Below, in pieces: positions 43,194 through 52,009 of a stretch of DNA of 64,000 bases. The DNA is from Sphingobacteriia bacterium 28-36-52 (lineage in GTDB: Bacteria; Bacteroidota; Bacteroidia; Chitinophagales; Chitinophagaceae). Position 1 is the stretch's first letter. The number at the start of each line of letters is the position of its first letter. The notes below the pieces were generated by a model. The model did no database searches. It saw only the letters and a program-made list of their open reading frames with translations, and was not told where the DNA came from. Made by a program: the position numbers and the translations under genes. The stretch lies in contig NCGN01000003.1 in the NCBI GenBank assembly GCA_002281575.1, forward strand, positions 293,819-357,818. Direction: 5' to 3'.

Positions 43194-45232
43194 TATGCAT
43201 TGGTATCAGGATGTTGATCAGCAGCCAATTTTTCGGCTGCAGCAATATTTTCTGCTTCTATTTCTAGTAACTTTTTTTCCTCAAAAGGACGTTTCCCAAT
43301 CAAGGTTTCTACATCACTCTTATGAAGTACTTCTTTCTCTAGCAGTTCCTTCGCCAATTTCTCCACTTCACCTCTTTTCTCGGTTAATAGATTCAGGGTT
43401 CTTTGGTATGCTTCGTCTATAATCCCCCTAACTTCTTCATCTATAATTTTTCCGGTTTCTTCACTATAAGGTTTAGTGAATGTGTTTTCTTGAGTTGGAT
43501 CATAGAAACTAACGTTACCCACTTTTTTATTCATACCGTAGGCTGTAACCATACTGTATGCAATTCTAGTGATTTGCTGTAAATCGTTGGCCGCACCAGT
43601 TGAAATTTTACCAAAGAAAATTTCTTCTGCAGCTCTTCCACCCAATGTCATACAAATTTGGTCCATTAACTGATCGGTATTGTATAAGTATTGTTCAGTT
43701 GGTGTATACTGCGCATAACCCAAAGCAGCTGTTCCTCTTGGAACTATGGTAACTTTTAATAAAGGGTAAGCGTGTTCTAAGAACCATCCGCAAACAGCAT
43801 GTCCTGCTTCGTGATAGGCAATAATAGATTTTTCGTGTGGAGCAATGATCTTATTCTTTTTCTCTAACCCTCCAATTACTCTATCAATTGCATCTTGGAA
43901 ATCACTCATATCAACCGCTTCTTTCCCCTTACGTGCAGCTATTAAAGCAGCTTCATTACACACGTTGGCAATATCCGCCCCAGCAAAACCTGGTGTTTGC
44001 TCGGCAAGTTTATGAAGGTCTAATGTTTCAGATACTTTAATAGGACCTAAGTGTACTTTTAAAATTGCTTCACGACCTTTAACATCTGGTTTATCAATAG
44101 AAATTTGACGATCAAAACGACCTGGACGCAATAAGGCACTATCCAATACATCTGGTCTATTGGTAGCAGCTAAAATAATAATTCCAGTATCGCCTCCAAA
44201 TCCATCCATTTCAACTAATAATTGGTTCAATGTATTTTCTCTCTCATCATTACTCATGATGGCATTTCTACCTCTGGCTCTACCTATGGCATCAATTTCA
44301 TCAATGAAAATTATACAAGGTGCTTTTTCTCTAGCTTGTTTAAATAAATCTCTTACTCTACTAGCTCCAACCCCTACAAACATTTCAACAAAATCGGATC
44401 CGCTCAAACTAAAGAAAGGCACTTGTGCTTCTCCAGCCATTGCTTTAGCTAATAAGGTTTTACCTGTACCTGGAGGACCTACTAATAACGCACCTTTAGG
44501 TATTTTACCACCCAAAGAAGTATATTTTTTGGGCTGTTTTAGGAAATCTACAATTTCCATTACTTCCACTTTGGCTTCATCTAAACCTGCAACATCTGCA
44601 AATGTGATATTAACTTTAGCTCCTTTATCAAAAAGGGTTGCTTTTGATTTTCCAATATTGAAAATGCCGCCAGGACCACCGCCACCAGGGCCTCCACCAC
44701 CCATCTTACGCATTAGTAACACCCATGCGCCAATAATAAATAGTAGAGACAAAATGGTATTGAATATTGGGCCAGTCCATTCTGCTTCGGTTACTGCTTT
44801 TTCAGGAACACGTGCTAATTCAGGATGAGCAGCATAAATTTCCTTAAGATCGTCTTTGAAATTTTTAACATCACCTGTTAACTCAAATTCAAACAAAGGA
44901 ACATTCTGCACTTTCCCTTTCTCTTTACTTAAGTCTTTCTTGAATTTAGTTACATAAAAGTCCTTAGATAAGCGATCTGGTTTAATATAAACCCTAACCC
45001 TTTCTTTGTTTTTAACTATGTCAATTTTTTGAACATCACCCGGAATCAACATTTGATCAAAGTATTCCTGCTGACTGGTTGGTGCCAAATCAGGCGACAT
45101 TCTTAAGAATTGCATGGATAAAAGAACAATTGCAATAATTGCGTAAATCCAATAAATGGTAAACTTTGGTCCTTTCTTCTGACCATCTCCTTTCTCAGAG
45201 TTTATTTTCGGTAACGGGTTGTTCTGTGACAT
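43193..45232 (-). CDS. ftsH: ATP-dependent zinc metalloprotease FtsH
   Basis: Membrane AAA protease for quality control and regulated proteolysis. Two membrane helices (about 25-45 and 160-177) flank a periplasmic domain. A glycine-proline linker ([12 protein letters not shown]) leads to the AAA domain: [18 protein letters not shown], and the arginine finger region RPGRFDRQI. The zinc site is HEAGH with a downstream Glu/Asp. The 679 residues are all typical. Preceded by rsfS after 54 bases and followed by the LUD gene. Confidence 0.97.
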   Translation of the reverse strand: MSQNNPLPKINSEKGDGQKKGPKFTIYWIYAIIAIVLLSMQFLRMSPDLAPTSQQEYFDQMLIPGDVQKIDIVKNKERVRVYIKPDRLSKDFYVTKFKKDLSKEKGKVQNVPLFEFELTGDVKNFKDDLKEIYAAHPELARVPEKAVTEAEWTGPIFNTILSLLFIIGAWVLLMRKMGGGGPGGGGPGGIFNIGKSKATLFDKGAKVNITFADVAGLDEAKVEVMEIVDFLKQPKKYTSLGGKIPKGALLVGPPGTGKTLLAKAMAGEAQVPFFSLSGSDFVEMFVGVGASRVRDLFKQAREKAPCIIFIDEIDAIGRARGRNAIMSNDERENTLNQLLVEMDGFGGDTGIIILAATNRPDVLDSALLRPGRFDRQISIDKPDVKGREAILKVHLGPIKVSETLDLHKLAEQTPGFAGADIANVCNEAALIAARKGKEAVDMSDFQDAIDRVIGGLEKKNKIIAPHEKSIIAYHEAGHAVCGWFLEHAYPLLKVTIVPRGTAALGYAQYTPTEQYLYNTDQLMDQICMTLGGRAAEEIFFGKISTGAANDLQQITRIAYSMVTAYGMNKKVGNVSFYDPTQENTFTKPYSEETGKIIDEEVRGIIDEAYQRTLNLLTEKRGEVEKLAKELLEKEVLHKSDVETLIGKRPFEEKKLLEIEAENIAAAEKLAADQHPDTNA

Positions 45233-45286
45233 AGCTTCTTGCGTGATATATAATAATGTTTGAGTCCCTTAAAAGTTTTGTTAAGT

Positions 45287-45691
45287 TCAAGACTCATGCA
45301 TTTGTGAAACGGCATCGCTCCACATTTCTTCTAATTTATAAAAATTTCGTGCTTCAGGGTGCATAACGTGTACTACCACATTAATGTAATCTATTAGTAC
45401 CCATTGAGCGGCTTGTTTTCCTTCGTGTCTATAAGGCGTTTCACCACAAATTTTCTTAAGCTGATCTTCAACGTAATCGGCTATTGCTTTAATTTGGGTA
45501 GTACTGGTTGCTTCACAAACAATAAAAAAATCTGCAGATGCTTCTGGTATTTTTCTAAGGTCTAGACTAATGATATTCTCGCCTTTTCTATCTAGTATGG
45601 CTTGAATAATTGTCTTAAATATCTTGGAGTTTTTATTCAGTCTTGTGACTGTAGTCTTCTCGCGGGTTTTCAATAGTGAAAGTGGTTCCAA
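45287..45691 (-). CDS. rsfS: Ribosomal silencing factor RsfS
   Basis: Binds L14 on the 50S subunit and blocks joining with 30S in starvation. A 134-residue protein; the core has DLRKIPEASADFFIVCEATSTTQIKAIAD and YRHEGKQAAQWVLIDYINVVVHVMHPEARNFYKLEEMW (residues 45-125). Bacteroidetes often place rsfS before ftsH, as here. A perfect -7 box, TATTTTTG, on minus (45735-45742) lies 43 bases before the ATG. Confidence 0.95.
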   Translation of the reverse strand: MEPLSLLKTREKTTVTRLNKNSKIFKTIIQAILDRKGENIISLDLRKIPEASADFFIVCEATSTTQIKAIADYVEDQLKKICGETPYRHEGKQAAQWVLIDYINVVVHVMHPEARNFYKLEEMWSDAVSQMHES

Positions 45692-45708
45692 AAATGATAG
45701 GTGTTTTA

Positions 45709-46512
45709 ATGAATAATTTTCATGTTAACTTCGTCAAAAATAGTAATTCTTTGGCAGGTTCAGCTGTTAAAACTGTGATTGGAAAACCGTTCACCCACCT
45801 TAATAGGGTAAACAGTACCAACATTTATGCCATGGAGCAGTTACAAGCTAAATTGGCTGAGCATGGTGCCGCTTTTTTTGCCGACTTACAAACTGCTGGT
45901 AAGGGGCAAATGGGTAAAAAATGGGAGTCTGAATCAGGTCAAAATCTGCTTTTATCTGTCATACTAAATGTTTCCTCACTCAATATAGGACATCAATTTG
46001 CGCTGAGCGCTGCAATTGCTTTAGCTAGTTGGGACCTTTTATCTCTATATATTCCCTCAGAACTAACCATAAAATGGCCTAATGATATTTACTGGAATGA
46101 CAGAAAGGCAGGAGGAATCCTTATTGAAAACCAGATTAGTGGGGGAATTTGGACCTATGCCATTGCAGGCATCGGCATTAATATTAATCAGACCTATTTT
46201 GAAGAGGTTAACCAAAAAGCTGTTTCACTAAAACAGATTACAGGTAAAACATACCATCCTAAGGAACTTGCAAAAGAACTTTGTAATCATCTCAATAAAA
46301 GATACCACCAATTATTACAACCTCAAGGACCAGAAAAAATAATAACCCAATACAATGCTGTTTTATACAAGAAGGAACAATTAGTGAAACTTAAAACGGG
46401 CAATATCACTGCAACATATTGTATAAACGAAGTAAATAAAAATGGAAACTTACTAGCAACTGCTGGAATACAGCACCAATTTATACATGGCTCCGTTGAA
46501 TGGATTATATAA
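45709..46512 (+). CDS. birA: Biotin--[acetyl-CoA-carboxylase] ligase
   Basis: Attaches biotin to the carboxyl carrier protein. About 267 residues from the ATG at 45709; the catalytic core has RVNSTNIYAME, FADLQTAGKGQMGKKWESESGQNL, KWPNDIYWNDRKAGGIL and GIGININQ. There is no N-terminal DNA-binding domain, so it does not act as a repressor. A TAACTTCG box at 45726-45733 suggests that translation may instead begin at the TTG at 45751. The 3' end overlaps the convergent response regulator by 8 bases. Confidence 0.93.
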   Translation: MNNFHVNFVKNSNSLAGSAVKTVIGKPFTHLNRVNSTNIYAMEQLQAKLAEHGAAFFADLQTAGKGQMGKKWESESGQNLLLSVILNVSSLNIGHQFALSAAIALASWDLLSLYIPSELTIKWPNDIYWNDRKAGGILIENQISGGIWTYAIAGIGININQTYFEEVNQKAVSLKQITGKTYHPKELAKELCNHLNKRYHQLLQPQGPEKIITQYNAVLYKKEQLVKLKTGNITATYCINEVNKNGNLLATAGIQHQFIHGSVEWII

Positions 46513-47254
46513 TCTTTGAAGTAAATCTTTCAATCAAAGCGTTCTTTTTATCTTGTGATAGGTGTACCTGAGACTCATTACTCATGATTAACACAAATTC
46601 TTTTTTATCAATCTTCTTGATATGGTTCAAGTTGACAATATAACTTCTATGTGTTCGAAAAAAAGGGCCATCCGATTCTAAATATTCAAAGTCTAAGAGT
46701 TTTTTAGTTAAGGTTAATACTCCATGTGTTTCAGTAACAATCTTAGTATAACTTCCTTCTGCTTGAATAAAAATAATATCTTCTTGATTAACTACATAAA
46801 TGGTTTCAGCGGTTTGTAACACCACTTTTTTATCTTGTTGTTGAGATAAATTGTCGCGTAAAACCTTGTATTGAATTTGATTGGAGGCTTGAAAATTAAT
46901 TTTTTTGAGTGCTCTTTTCAAATGCTCTAACCTTACCGGTTTTAAGATATAATCTACCGCAGAACTTTCAAATGCTTTTAAAGAATACTCACTGTATGCT
47001 GTAACAAAAATAATTTTAAATCCTATTTGCTGTTGATCAAAAAAGTCTAGCAATTCAAACCCACTATACCCAGGCATATCAATATCTAAAAAAACCAAAT
47101 CTGGTTTATATTTATTAATCGTTTTAACTGCTTCAGGCACATCACTACAATCTGCAACAATTTCAACCTCCTCAAAATTTTCGGAAAGTAGCCCTCTCAA
47201 TGCTTTTTTAGCATTAGGTTCATCATCTACTATAATCGCTTTTATTGTATCCAT
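46505..47254 (-). CDS. LytTR-family response regulator
   Basis: A 249-residue regulator. The receiver domain has IIVDDEPNAKK and Asp57 in VFLDIDMPG. The C-terminal LytTR DNA-binding domain has AEGSYTKIVTETHGVLTLTKKL and FFRTHRSYIVNLNHIKKI. It follows the propeller kinase by 45 bases and is almost certainly its partner. A pair of direct repeats 21 bases apart upstream of the kinase (50315-50347) is a candidate binding site. Confidence 0.95.
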   Translation of the reverse strand: MDTIKAIIVDDEPNAKKALRGLLSENFEEVEIVADCSDVPEAVKTINKYKPDLVFLDIDMPGYSGFELLDFFDQQQIGFKIIFVTAYSEYSLKAFESSAVDYILKPVRLEHLKRALKKINFQASNQIQYKVLRDNLSQQQDKKVVLQTAETIYVVNQEDIIFIQAEGSYTKIVTETHGVLTLTKKLLDFEYLESDGPFFRTHRSYIVNLNHIKKIDKKEFVLIMSNESQVHLSQDKKNALIERFTSKII

Positions 47255-47299
47255 CTTAATTGAAGTTAATTATGAAATGAATGTGCTGTAAGTTATTTT

Positions 47300-50257
47300 C
47301 TAAAAATTAATTCGCTCCTCATCATATTTAGGAATAAATAAATGGATTGCTGTGCCTAATGGATTTTTTAGTTCATCATATTGATCAACTACGTCATGCG
47401 TAATTTTGAGCTTATACAACTTATTAAAAAGTTCAATGCGTTCAGCAATTGCCTTAGTGGCAAAAGGCTGTGGCTTATTCTTATTTCTTTGATTAATTTG
47501 CGCAGATTGCTTTCTACCAATTCCGTTGTCTTCAATATATACATCTAGCCCATTATCCGATTGAATGAACTTTATTCTTAGCTCCTTTTTACCAGGCTTA
47601 TGCATCAAACCGTGTTTAACTGCATTTTCAGCAAATGGCTGCAATAACATAGAAGGAATAATTAAATCAGAAGTATCATCCTGAAGATTAATTTCTATTG
47701 TGTATTCAAAATCTTTATCAAATCTGGCTTTCTCTAATTCAAGATAAAGAGTAAGGTTTTCTATTTCTTCTCTCAAAGACTGAAGCTGCTTATCACTTGC
47801 CTGAAGGGTCTTACGCATTAAATCACTAAAATTACCCAATAAATTACCTACTTCTGTTTTTCTGTTATCATACAATAATCCCTGCACAGTATTTAAAACA
47901 TTGTATATAAAATGGGGATTCATTTGTGAACGAATAGCTACTAATTGACTTTTAAAAAGTCGTTCTTTTAAGCCTTGTCTTAACATTAATCTTTTAGACC
48001 AAAATTTTAGAAAAAGATATACAATACCTATAGACAAACAAGTCATTATAAAAATAAACCACCATTGTTGCCAAAAAGGTTTAAGTACCTGAAATGGAAA
48101 AGACCTCAAATCACTTTCATAAATCCCGTTTATATCATATGCTTGTATTTTAAAATCATATGAACCAGGAGATAATCTATAAAAATTGAGTGTTGCAATA
48201 TTATAGCTCAATACCTTCCAAGAAGTATCTAGACCAACCAATTTATAGCGATAGTTTAAATTAGTTGGAGATTTATACTGAACTGCATCAAAATAAAAAC
48301 TGATATTATTTTTATCGGCAGGTAAGCGCGAATTAGTTGTTAATTCAGAACCATTAGAATGGGCTTTAATAAAAGGAAAATAAATGATTTCATTTACAGG
48401 CTTCCCTCTGTAATCATTTATAACCAAACCAGATGTTGTGGCTAATAATAGTTTATCTGGATGCAAAGAAAAATCATTAACCGTTAACCCTCCCAATCCA
48501 TATTCATCTAATAAATTAATAATAACCCCTGACTTTAAATCGATGATCTGCAAAGACTCATCGGTATTTACCCAAATTTTTCCATTACGTTCTTTTATAC
48601 CTTTAACATTATTACTTTTTAATCCATTTCCGGTATGAAATCGCTTAATTACTTTATCATTCTCTATTACGTACAATCCTTCATTAGAAGTGCCAGCTAA
48701 TAAATAGTCGTCAGACGTTTCATAAAGAGTTCTAGCAATTAATTTTTGATTATTATTTTTTCTCACTATAAAAGTGCTATCACTAAAACAATACCGATAT
48801 AAATCATCATAATATGCTATCCAGAAATATTTTTTTGTTCTTGAAAGAAGAATATTAGTACTTCTTGCGTTTCTAAAAACTGGTATTCTTAATCCTGACC
48901 TGAAAATATTATTTTTCATGTAGTGACTATATAGTGGAATACCTGTAGTGTCTGGGGTTTCCTTTGAACGAATACCAAGTGGATTATTTAAAACATATGT
49001 TCTATTGTAAGATGCAACAATTAGATTTTTTTGATGATCTCTTATAACACTTTTGCCATAATCGTCAACTTTAACTGGATTAGGAGATTTTAGATTTAAT
49101 ATACCTCTATTGGTAAAAACACTTTTATCGGTAGAATCATACGTAATAAACTGTATTTCTGTTGCTATTGGCAGCTTATAATGTAATCGACTTTCCGTTT
49201 TGATATTAAATGTAGTTAACATTCCCTTGGTGCTACCTACAACTACAGTATCCTTATTAATTGTTGTTACTTTAGATATATTATCAAAGCCAGACCCGGG
49301 ATTTATTGAATACAATTTATTATTAAGAGAAGGACAAACAAAAAGACCATTGTCTAAAGTACTTACCCAATAATTTCCTTGATAATCTTTAACAATATCA
49401 GTGATACTTTGATTAGGAAAAATTAGCCTGGTATTTCCATTTTCAACATCCCATAAATAAGCGCCAGTTTGCGTACAAATCCATTGTTCAGTTTCAGAAG
49501 TAGAGGCAAAATGAAATACTAACACATCTTGAGGTATATTAAAAGGCTTAGTCAATTTCAGTACTCCATTTTGAACTATAAATGCGGGCAACCTCATTTT
49601 ACCAATTTGAGAACCATAAATATATTTACCCGAAGACATCATTCTAGTGTCATTATATTTGAAGGGCGTTTTAATCCATTCTTCTTTTTTAGCAGGATAT
49701 TTAAAAATCCACCCTTTTGCACCATACGCAACAATTTCCTCTCCATTTTTTACTATAGATGAAATTCCAAGGTATTCGGGAGAGTGTACCTTTTTAATTG
49801 TAGTTCCAGTGGCTTTATCAATTTGATATAAGTTTTCTAAAGATGCCAACCAAATATGCTGCTTGGTTGCTACATAGTTAACTATAATAGATTCATCATA
49901 GACTCTTTTGTCTCTAAAATTATAATTACGAAGGGTATCATTTTTAATAGAAAACAACTCTTTGTAAAAATTCATACACCAAATATTTCCCTCGGGATCT
50001 TGTTGCAAATAACTTACCGATTGCATGCGGGTATTATCGAATGGAATTTTTACAAAAGCCCGGCCATTAAATCTAAATAAGCCCTTATCGGTTGCCAACC
50101 ATATATATCCTTTATTATCCGATAACATATCATAAATAACCTGTGTGGGTAACTGAGCAGGATAAGTAAATTTTTGGGTATAGGGATATTGGGCAATAAG
50201 CTGACCAATAAGCAAACTCAATAAAAACGAAAAAAACAATCGCTTCATCCAAATCAT
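47300..50257 (-). CDS. Propeller-type sensor histidine kinase (LytS/His_kinase family)
   Basis: A 985-residue sensor. A signal peptide (MKRLFFSFLLSLLIGQLIAQ after an upstream ATG) leads to a periplasmic two-component-regulator propeller (about residues 25-640, repeats such as GYIWLATDKGLFRFNG and GNYWVSTLDNGLFV). A Y_Y_Y domain (LPADKNNISFYFDAVQY onward), one membrane helix near 735-755 and a His_kinase domain with His782 in SQMNPHFIYN follow. No AraC domain is fused. An ATG at 50248 is an alternative start. It probably senses an extracellular glycan or peptide. Confidence 0.93.
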   Translation of the reverse strand: MIWMKRLFFSFLLSLLIGQLIAQYPYTQKFTYPAQLPTQVIYDMLSDNKGYIWLATDKGLFRFNGRAFVKIPFDNTRMQSVSYLQQDPEGNIWCMNFYKELFSIKNDTLRNYNFRDKRVYDESIIVNYVATKQHIWLASLENLYQIDKATGTTIKKVHSPEYLGISSIVKNGEEIVAYGAKGWIFKYPAKKEEWIKTPFKYNDTRMMSSGKYIYGSQIGKMRLPAFIVQNGVLKLTKPFNIPQDVLVFHFASTSETEQWICTQTGAYLWDVENGNTRLIFPNQSITDIVKDYQGNYWVSTLDNGLFVCPSLNNKLYSINPGSGFDNISKVTTINKDTVVVGSTKGMLTTFNIKTESRLHYKLPIATEIQFITYDSTDKSVFTNRGILNLKSPNPVKVDDYGKSVIRDHQKNLIVASYNRTYVLNNPLGIRSKETPDTTGIPLYSHYMKNNIFRSGLRIPVFRNARSTNILLSRTKKYFWIAYYDDLYRYCFSDSTFIVRKNNNQKLIARTLYETSDDYLLAGTSNEGLYVIENDKVIKRFHTGNGLKSNNVKGIKERNGKIWVNTDESLQIIDLKSGVIINLLDEYGLGGLTVNDFSLHPDKLLLATTSGLVINDYRGKPVNEIIYFPFIKAHSNGSELTTNSRLPADKNNISFYFDAVQYKSPTNLNYRYKLVGLDTSWKVLSYNIATLNFYRLSPGSYDFKIQAYDINGIYESDLRSFPFQVLKPFWQQWWFIFIMTCLSIGIVYLFLKFWSKRLMLRQGLKERLFKSQLVAIRSQMNPHFIYNVLNTVQGLLYDNRKTEVGNLLGNFSDLMRKTLQASDKQLQSLREEIENLTLYLELEKARFDKDFEYTIEINLQDDTSDLIIPSMLLQPFAENAVKHGLMHKPGKKELRIKFIQSDNGLDVYIEDNGIGRKQSAQINQRNKNKPQPFATKAIAERIELFNKLYKLKITHDVVDQYDELKNPLGTAIHLFIPKYDEERINF

Positions 50258-50314
50258 TAATTAAAGAACAATTTAATATAAAAGAATCATTTTAACCTAA
50301 AAGGGGGCTTAACA

Positions 50315-50347
50315 AAAGAAATGGGGGGTTTCGTGAAAGAAATGGGG
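50315..50347 (+). promoter_or_regulatory. Direct repeat, candidate LytTR binding site
   Basis: AAAGAAATGGGG occurs at 50315-50326 and 50336-50347, a period of exactly 21 bases. Known LytTR sites are pairs of direct repeats about two helical turns apart. It lies 58 bases upstream of the kinase gene that is paired with the LytTR regulator. Confidence 0.5.
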
Positions 50348-50423
50348 CATTTGATGTAATTTTTTCAGCTGGCATGTAAAATAAAATCAACTTTACCGTA
50401 TTACAAACGTAACAATTGGGGGT

Positions 50424-50460
50424 AAGAAAGCTGCAAGTTCAAAGTGCAGCTTTCTTCATT
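50424..50460 (+). terminator. Strong plus-strand hairpin upstream of selD
   Basis: A perfect 12-pair stem AAGAAAGCTGCA/TGCAGCTTTCTT (50424-50435 and 50445-50456), 9-base loop, then CATTTTTTACC. It has the shape of an intrinsic terminator on plus, yet no plus-strand gene precedes it. It stands 52 bases before the selD ATG. Confidence 0.55.
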
Positions 50461-50496
50461 TTTACCCTTTTCTATTTTTTTGGAGTTAATTTTGGC

Positions 50497-50504
50497 CAAA
50501 TTTG
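50497..50504 (+). promoter_or_regulatory. -7-like box of selD
   Basis: CAAATTTG, one mismatch from TAnnTTTG, ends 4 bases before the ATG. It lies downstream of the strong hairpin, so selD could be transcribed without passing it. Confidence 0.3.
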
Positions 50505-50508
50505 ATGA

Positions 50509-51561
50509 ATGTCAGAAGTACAATTAACCCAATTTTCGCATGGTGCTGGCTGTGGATGTAAAATTGCCCCTGCGATTTTAGACAGCATTCTTCAATCTGA
50601 AATTGCCCCAAGTGTTTTTAAAGAATTATTGGTTGGCAATAGCAGTAAAGATGATGCAGCTGTATATGACTTGGGCAACGGCACTGCTTTAATTAGTACT
50701 ACAGACTTTTTTGTGCCAATTGTAGACGACCCCTATCAATTTGGAAGAATTGCAGCAGCAAACGCAATTAGCGATGTATATGCAATGGGGGGTAAACCAA
50801 TTATGGCATTGGCTATTTTAGGCTGGCCAATTGATAAATTATCGCCGGAAATTGCTCGAAGGGTTGTAGAAGGTGGAAGAAGTATTTGTGAAGAAGCTGG
50901 AATTCCTTTGGCTGGTGGGCATAGCGTTGATACTACAGAACCTATTTTTGGTTTGTCGGTAAACGGCATTGTGCCTATAAATCATTTAAAGAAGAATAGT
51001 ACAGCACAAATAGGTGATTTGCTTTTCCTAACAAAACCACTTGGTGTAGGTATTCTTTCCACTGCACAAAAAAAAGGGCAATTAGAAGAATCCGATTTGC
51101 CGATACTTATTAATCAACTAAATCAATTAAATAAGATAGGTCAACTCTTAGGGGCCTTAGAAGGTGTTCATGCAATGACAGATGTAACAGGCTTTGGATT
51201 AATTGGACACTTAATGGAAATGGTCGAGGGCAGTAATACAGGCGCCCTAATTAATTATAGTAAAGTACCCGTAATTAATGCCGCTAAAAAATATCTTGCT
51301 AAAAGACTTGTACCTGATGCTACTTATAGGAATTGGAATGCATATAGTAAACAGGTGGGGTTTGAAAAAGGGGTAGATGTGATGGAAGCCTTTTCCATCT
51401 TACCGGATCCTCAAACAAACGGGGGACTCTTAATTTCAGTTGATTGCTCAGCAGTTGAAGAAATTAAAAATATTTTAACCCAAAATGGACTGGGTAATCA
51501 TATTGAAGAAATTGGAAAAGTTACTGAAGTACATGAAAAAAGAATTTTAGTTGCTCCTTAA
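50509..51561 (+). CDS. selD: Selenide, water dikinase
   Basis: Makes selenophosphate from selenide and ATP for selenocysteine or selenouridine. A 350-residue AIRS-fold enzyme; SHGAGCGCKIAP holds Cys15, Cys17 and Lys18, equivalent to the E. coli catalytic Cys17-Cys19-Lys20. The first site is Cys here, not selenocysteine, since the codon is TGC or TGT with no in-frame TGA. Further motifs are DDAAVYDLG and TDVTGFGLIGHL. The genes selA, selB and selU are not in the window, so the end use of selenophosphate is unknown. Confidence 0.95.
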   Translation: MSEVQLTQFSHGAGCGCKIAPAILDSILQSEIAPSVFKELLVGNSSKDDAAVYDLGNGTALISTTDFFVPIVDDPYQFGRIAAANAISDVYAMGGKPIMALAILGWPIDKLSPEIARRVVEGGRSICEEAGIPLAGGHSVDTTEPIFGLSVNGIVPINHLKKNSTAQIGDLLFLTKPLGVGILSTAQKKGQLEESDLPILINQLNQLNKIGQLLGALEGVHAMTDVTGFGLIGHLMEMVEGSNTGALINYSKVPVINAAKKYLAKRLVPDATYRNWNAYSKQVGFEKGVDVMEAFSILPDPQTNGGLLISVDCSAVEEIKNILTQNGLGNHIEEIGKVTEVHEKRILVAP

Positions 51562-51566
51562 AAGTG

Positions 51567-52001
51567 CTAAAACACCATATTCCCTTTGTTTTTAATTTGC
51601 TCATTGGTTAATTCTGCAACCAACTGTACACCACTTAAGTTTCGAACAGTTTGTTTAATCCAATTACATTTATCGTCATCAACTAAATCGTATTTCATTA
51701 ACCAAATAAAGTCCATATGCTTAAACTCTGGCAATAAGTACTCACCATCAAATTGATTCTGATACAAGTAATGCGTAAGTGGTGAATTAACTTCTTTGTA
51801 TTGATAAATAGAAAAATAATAGCTTCTTTCCTTTCTACGAAGATGTATTTCAATCTCAGGATTTAATCTGAAATCATAACCCAAATTCGTATTCAGCTGC
51901 ATACAAAACTGATAATTTTTTAAAGTAGCGGTTATTCCCAATAACCGCGTTTCTTCAAAAAAATCGTCGTTTAATTCATCAACATCTAGGCGAAGCTTCA
52001 T
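51567..52001 (-). CDS. IPExxxVDY-family protein
   Basis: A 144-residue protein of a Bacteroidetes family named for the motif IPExxxVDY; here it reads LPEFKHMDF at about residues 92-100. No enzymatic residue is evident, and the sequence is a compact alpha/beta domain. Function unknown. It follows the M28 peptidase gene by 8 bases in the same direction. The final three residues (NMVF) precede a 5-base gap to the selD stop. Confidence 0.8.
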   Translation of the reverse strand: MKLRLDVDELNDDFFEETRLLGITATLKNYQFCMQLNTNLGYDFRLNPEIEIHLRRKERSYYFSIYQYKEVNSPLTHYLYQNQFDGEYLLPEFKHMDFIWLMKYDLVDDDKCNWIKQTVRNLSGVQLVAELTNEQIKNKGNMVF

Positions 52002-52009
52002 ATTAAAAT

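Noticed and set aside
44160..44828. Plus-strand open frame of 222 codons opposite ftsH
   Set aside because: Low-complexity shadow (Pro/Ser-rich) of the FtsH AAA domain.
50509..51561. Selenocysteine codon in selD
   Set aside because: The active-site positions are Cys codons and no in-frame TGA is present.
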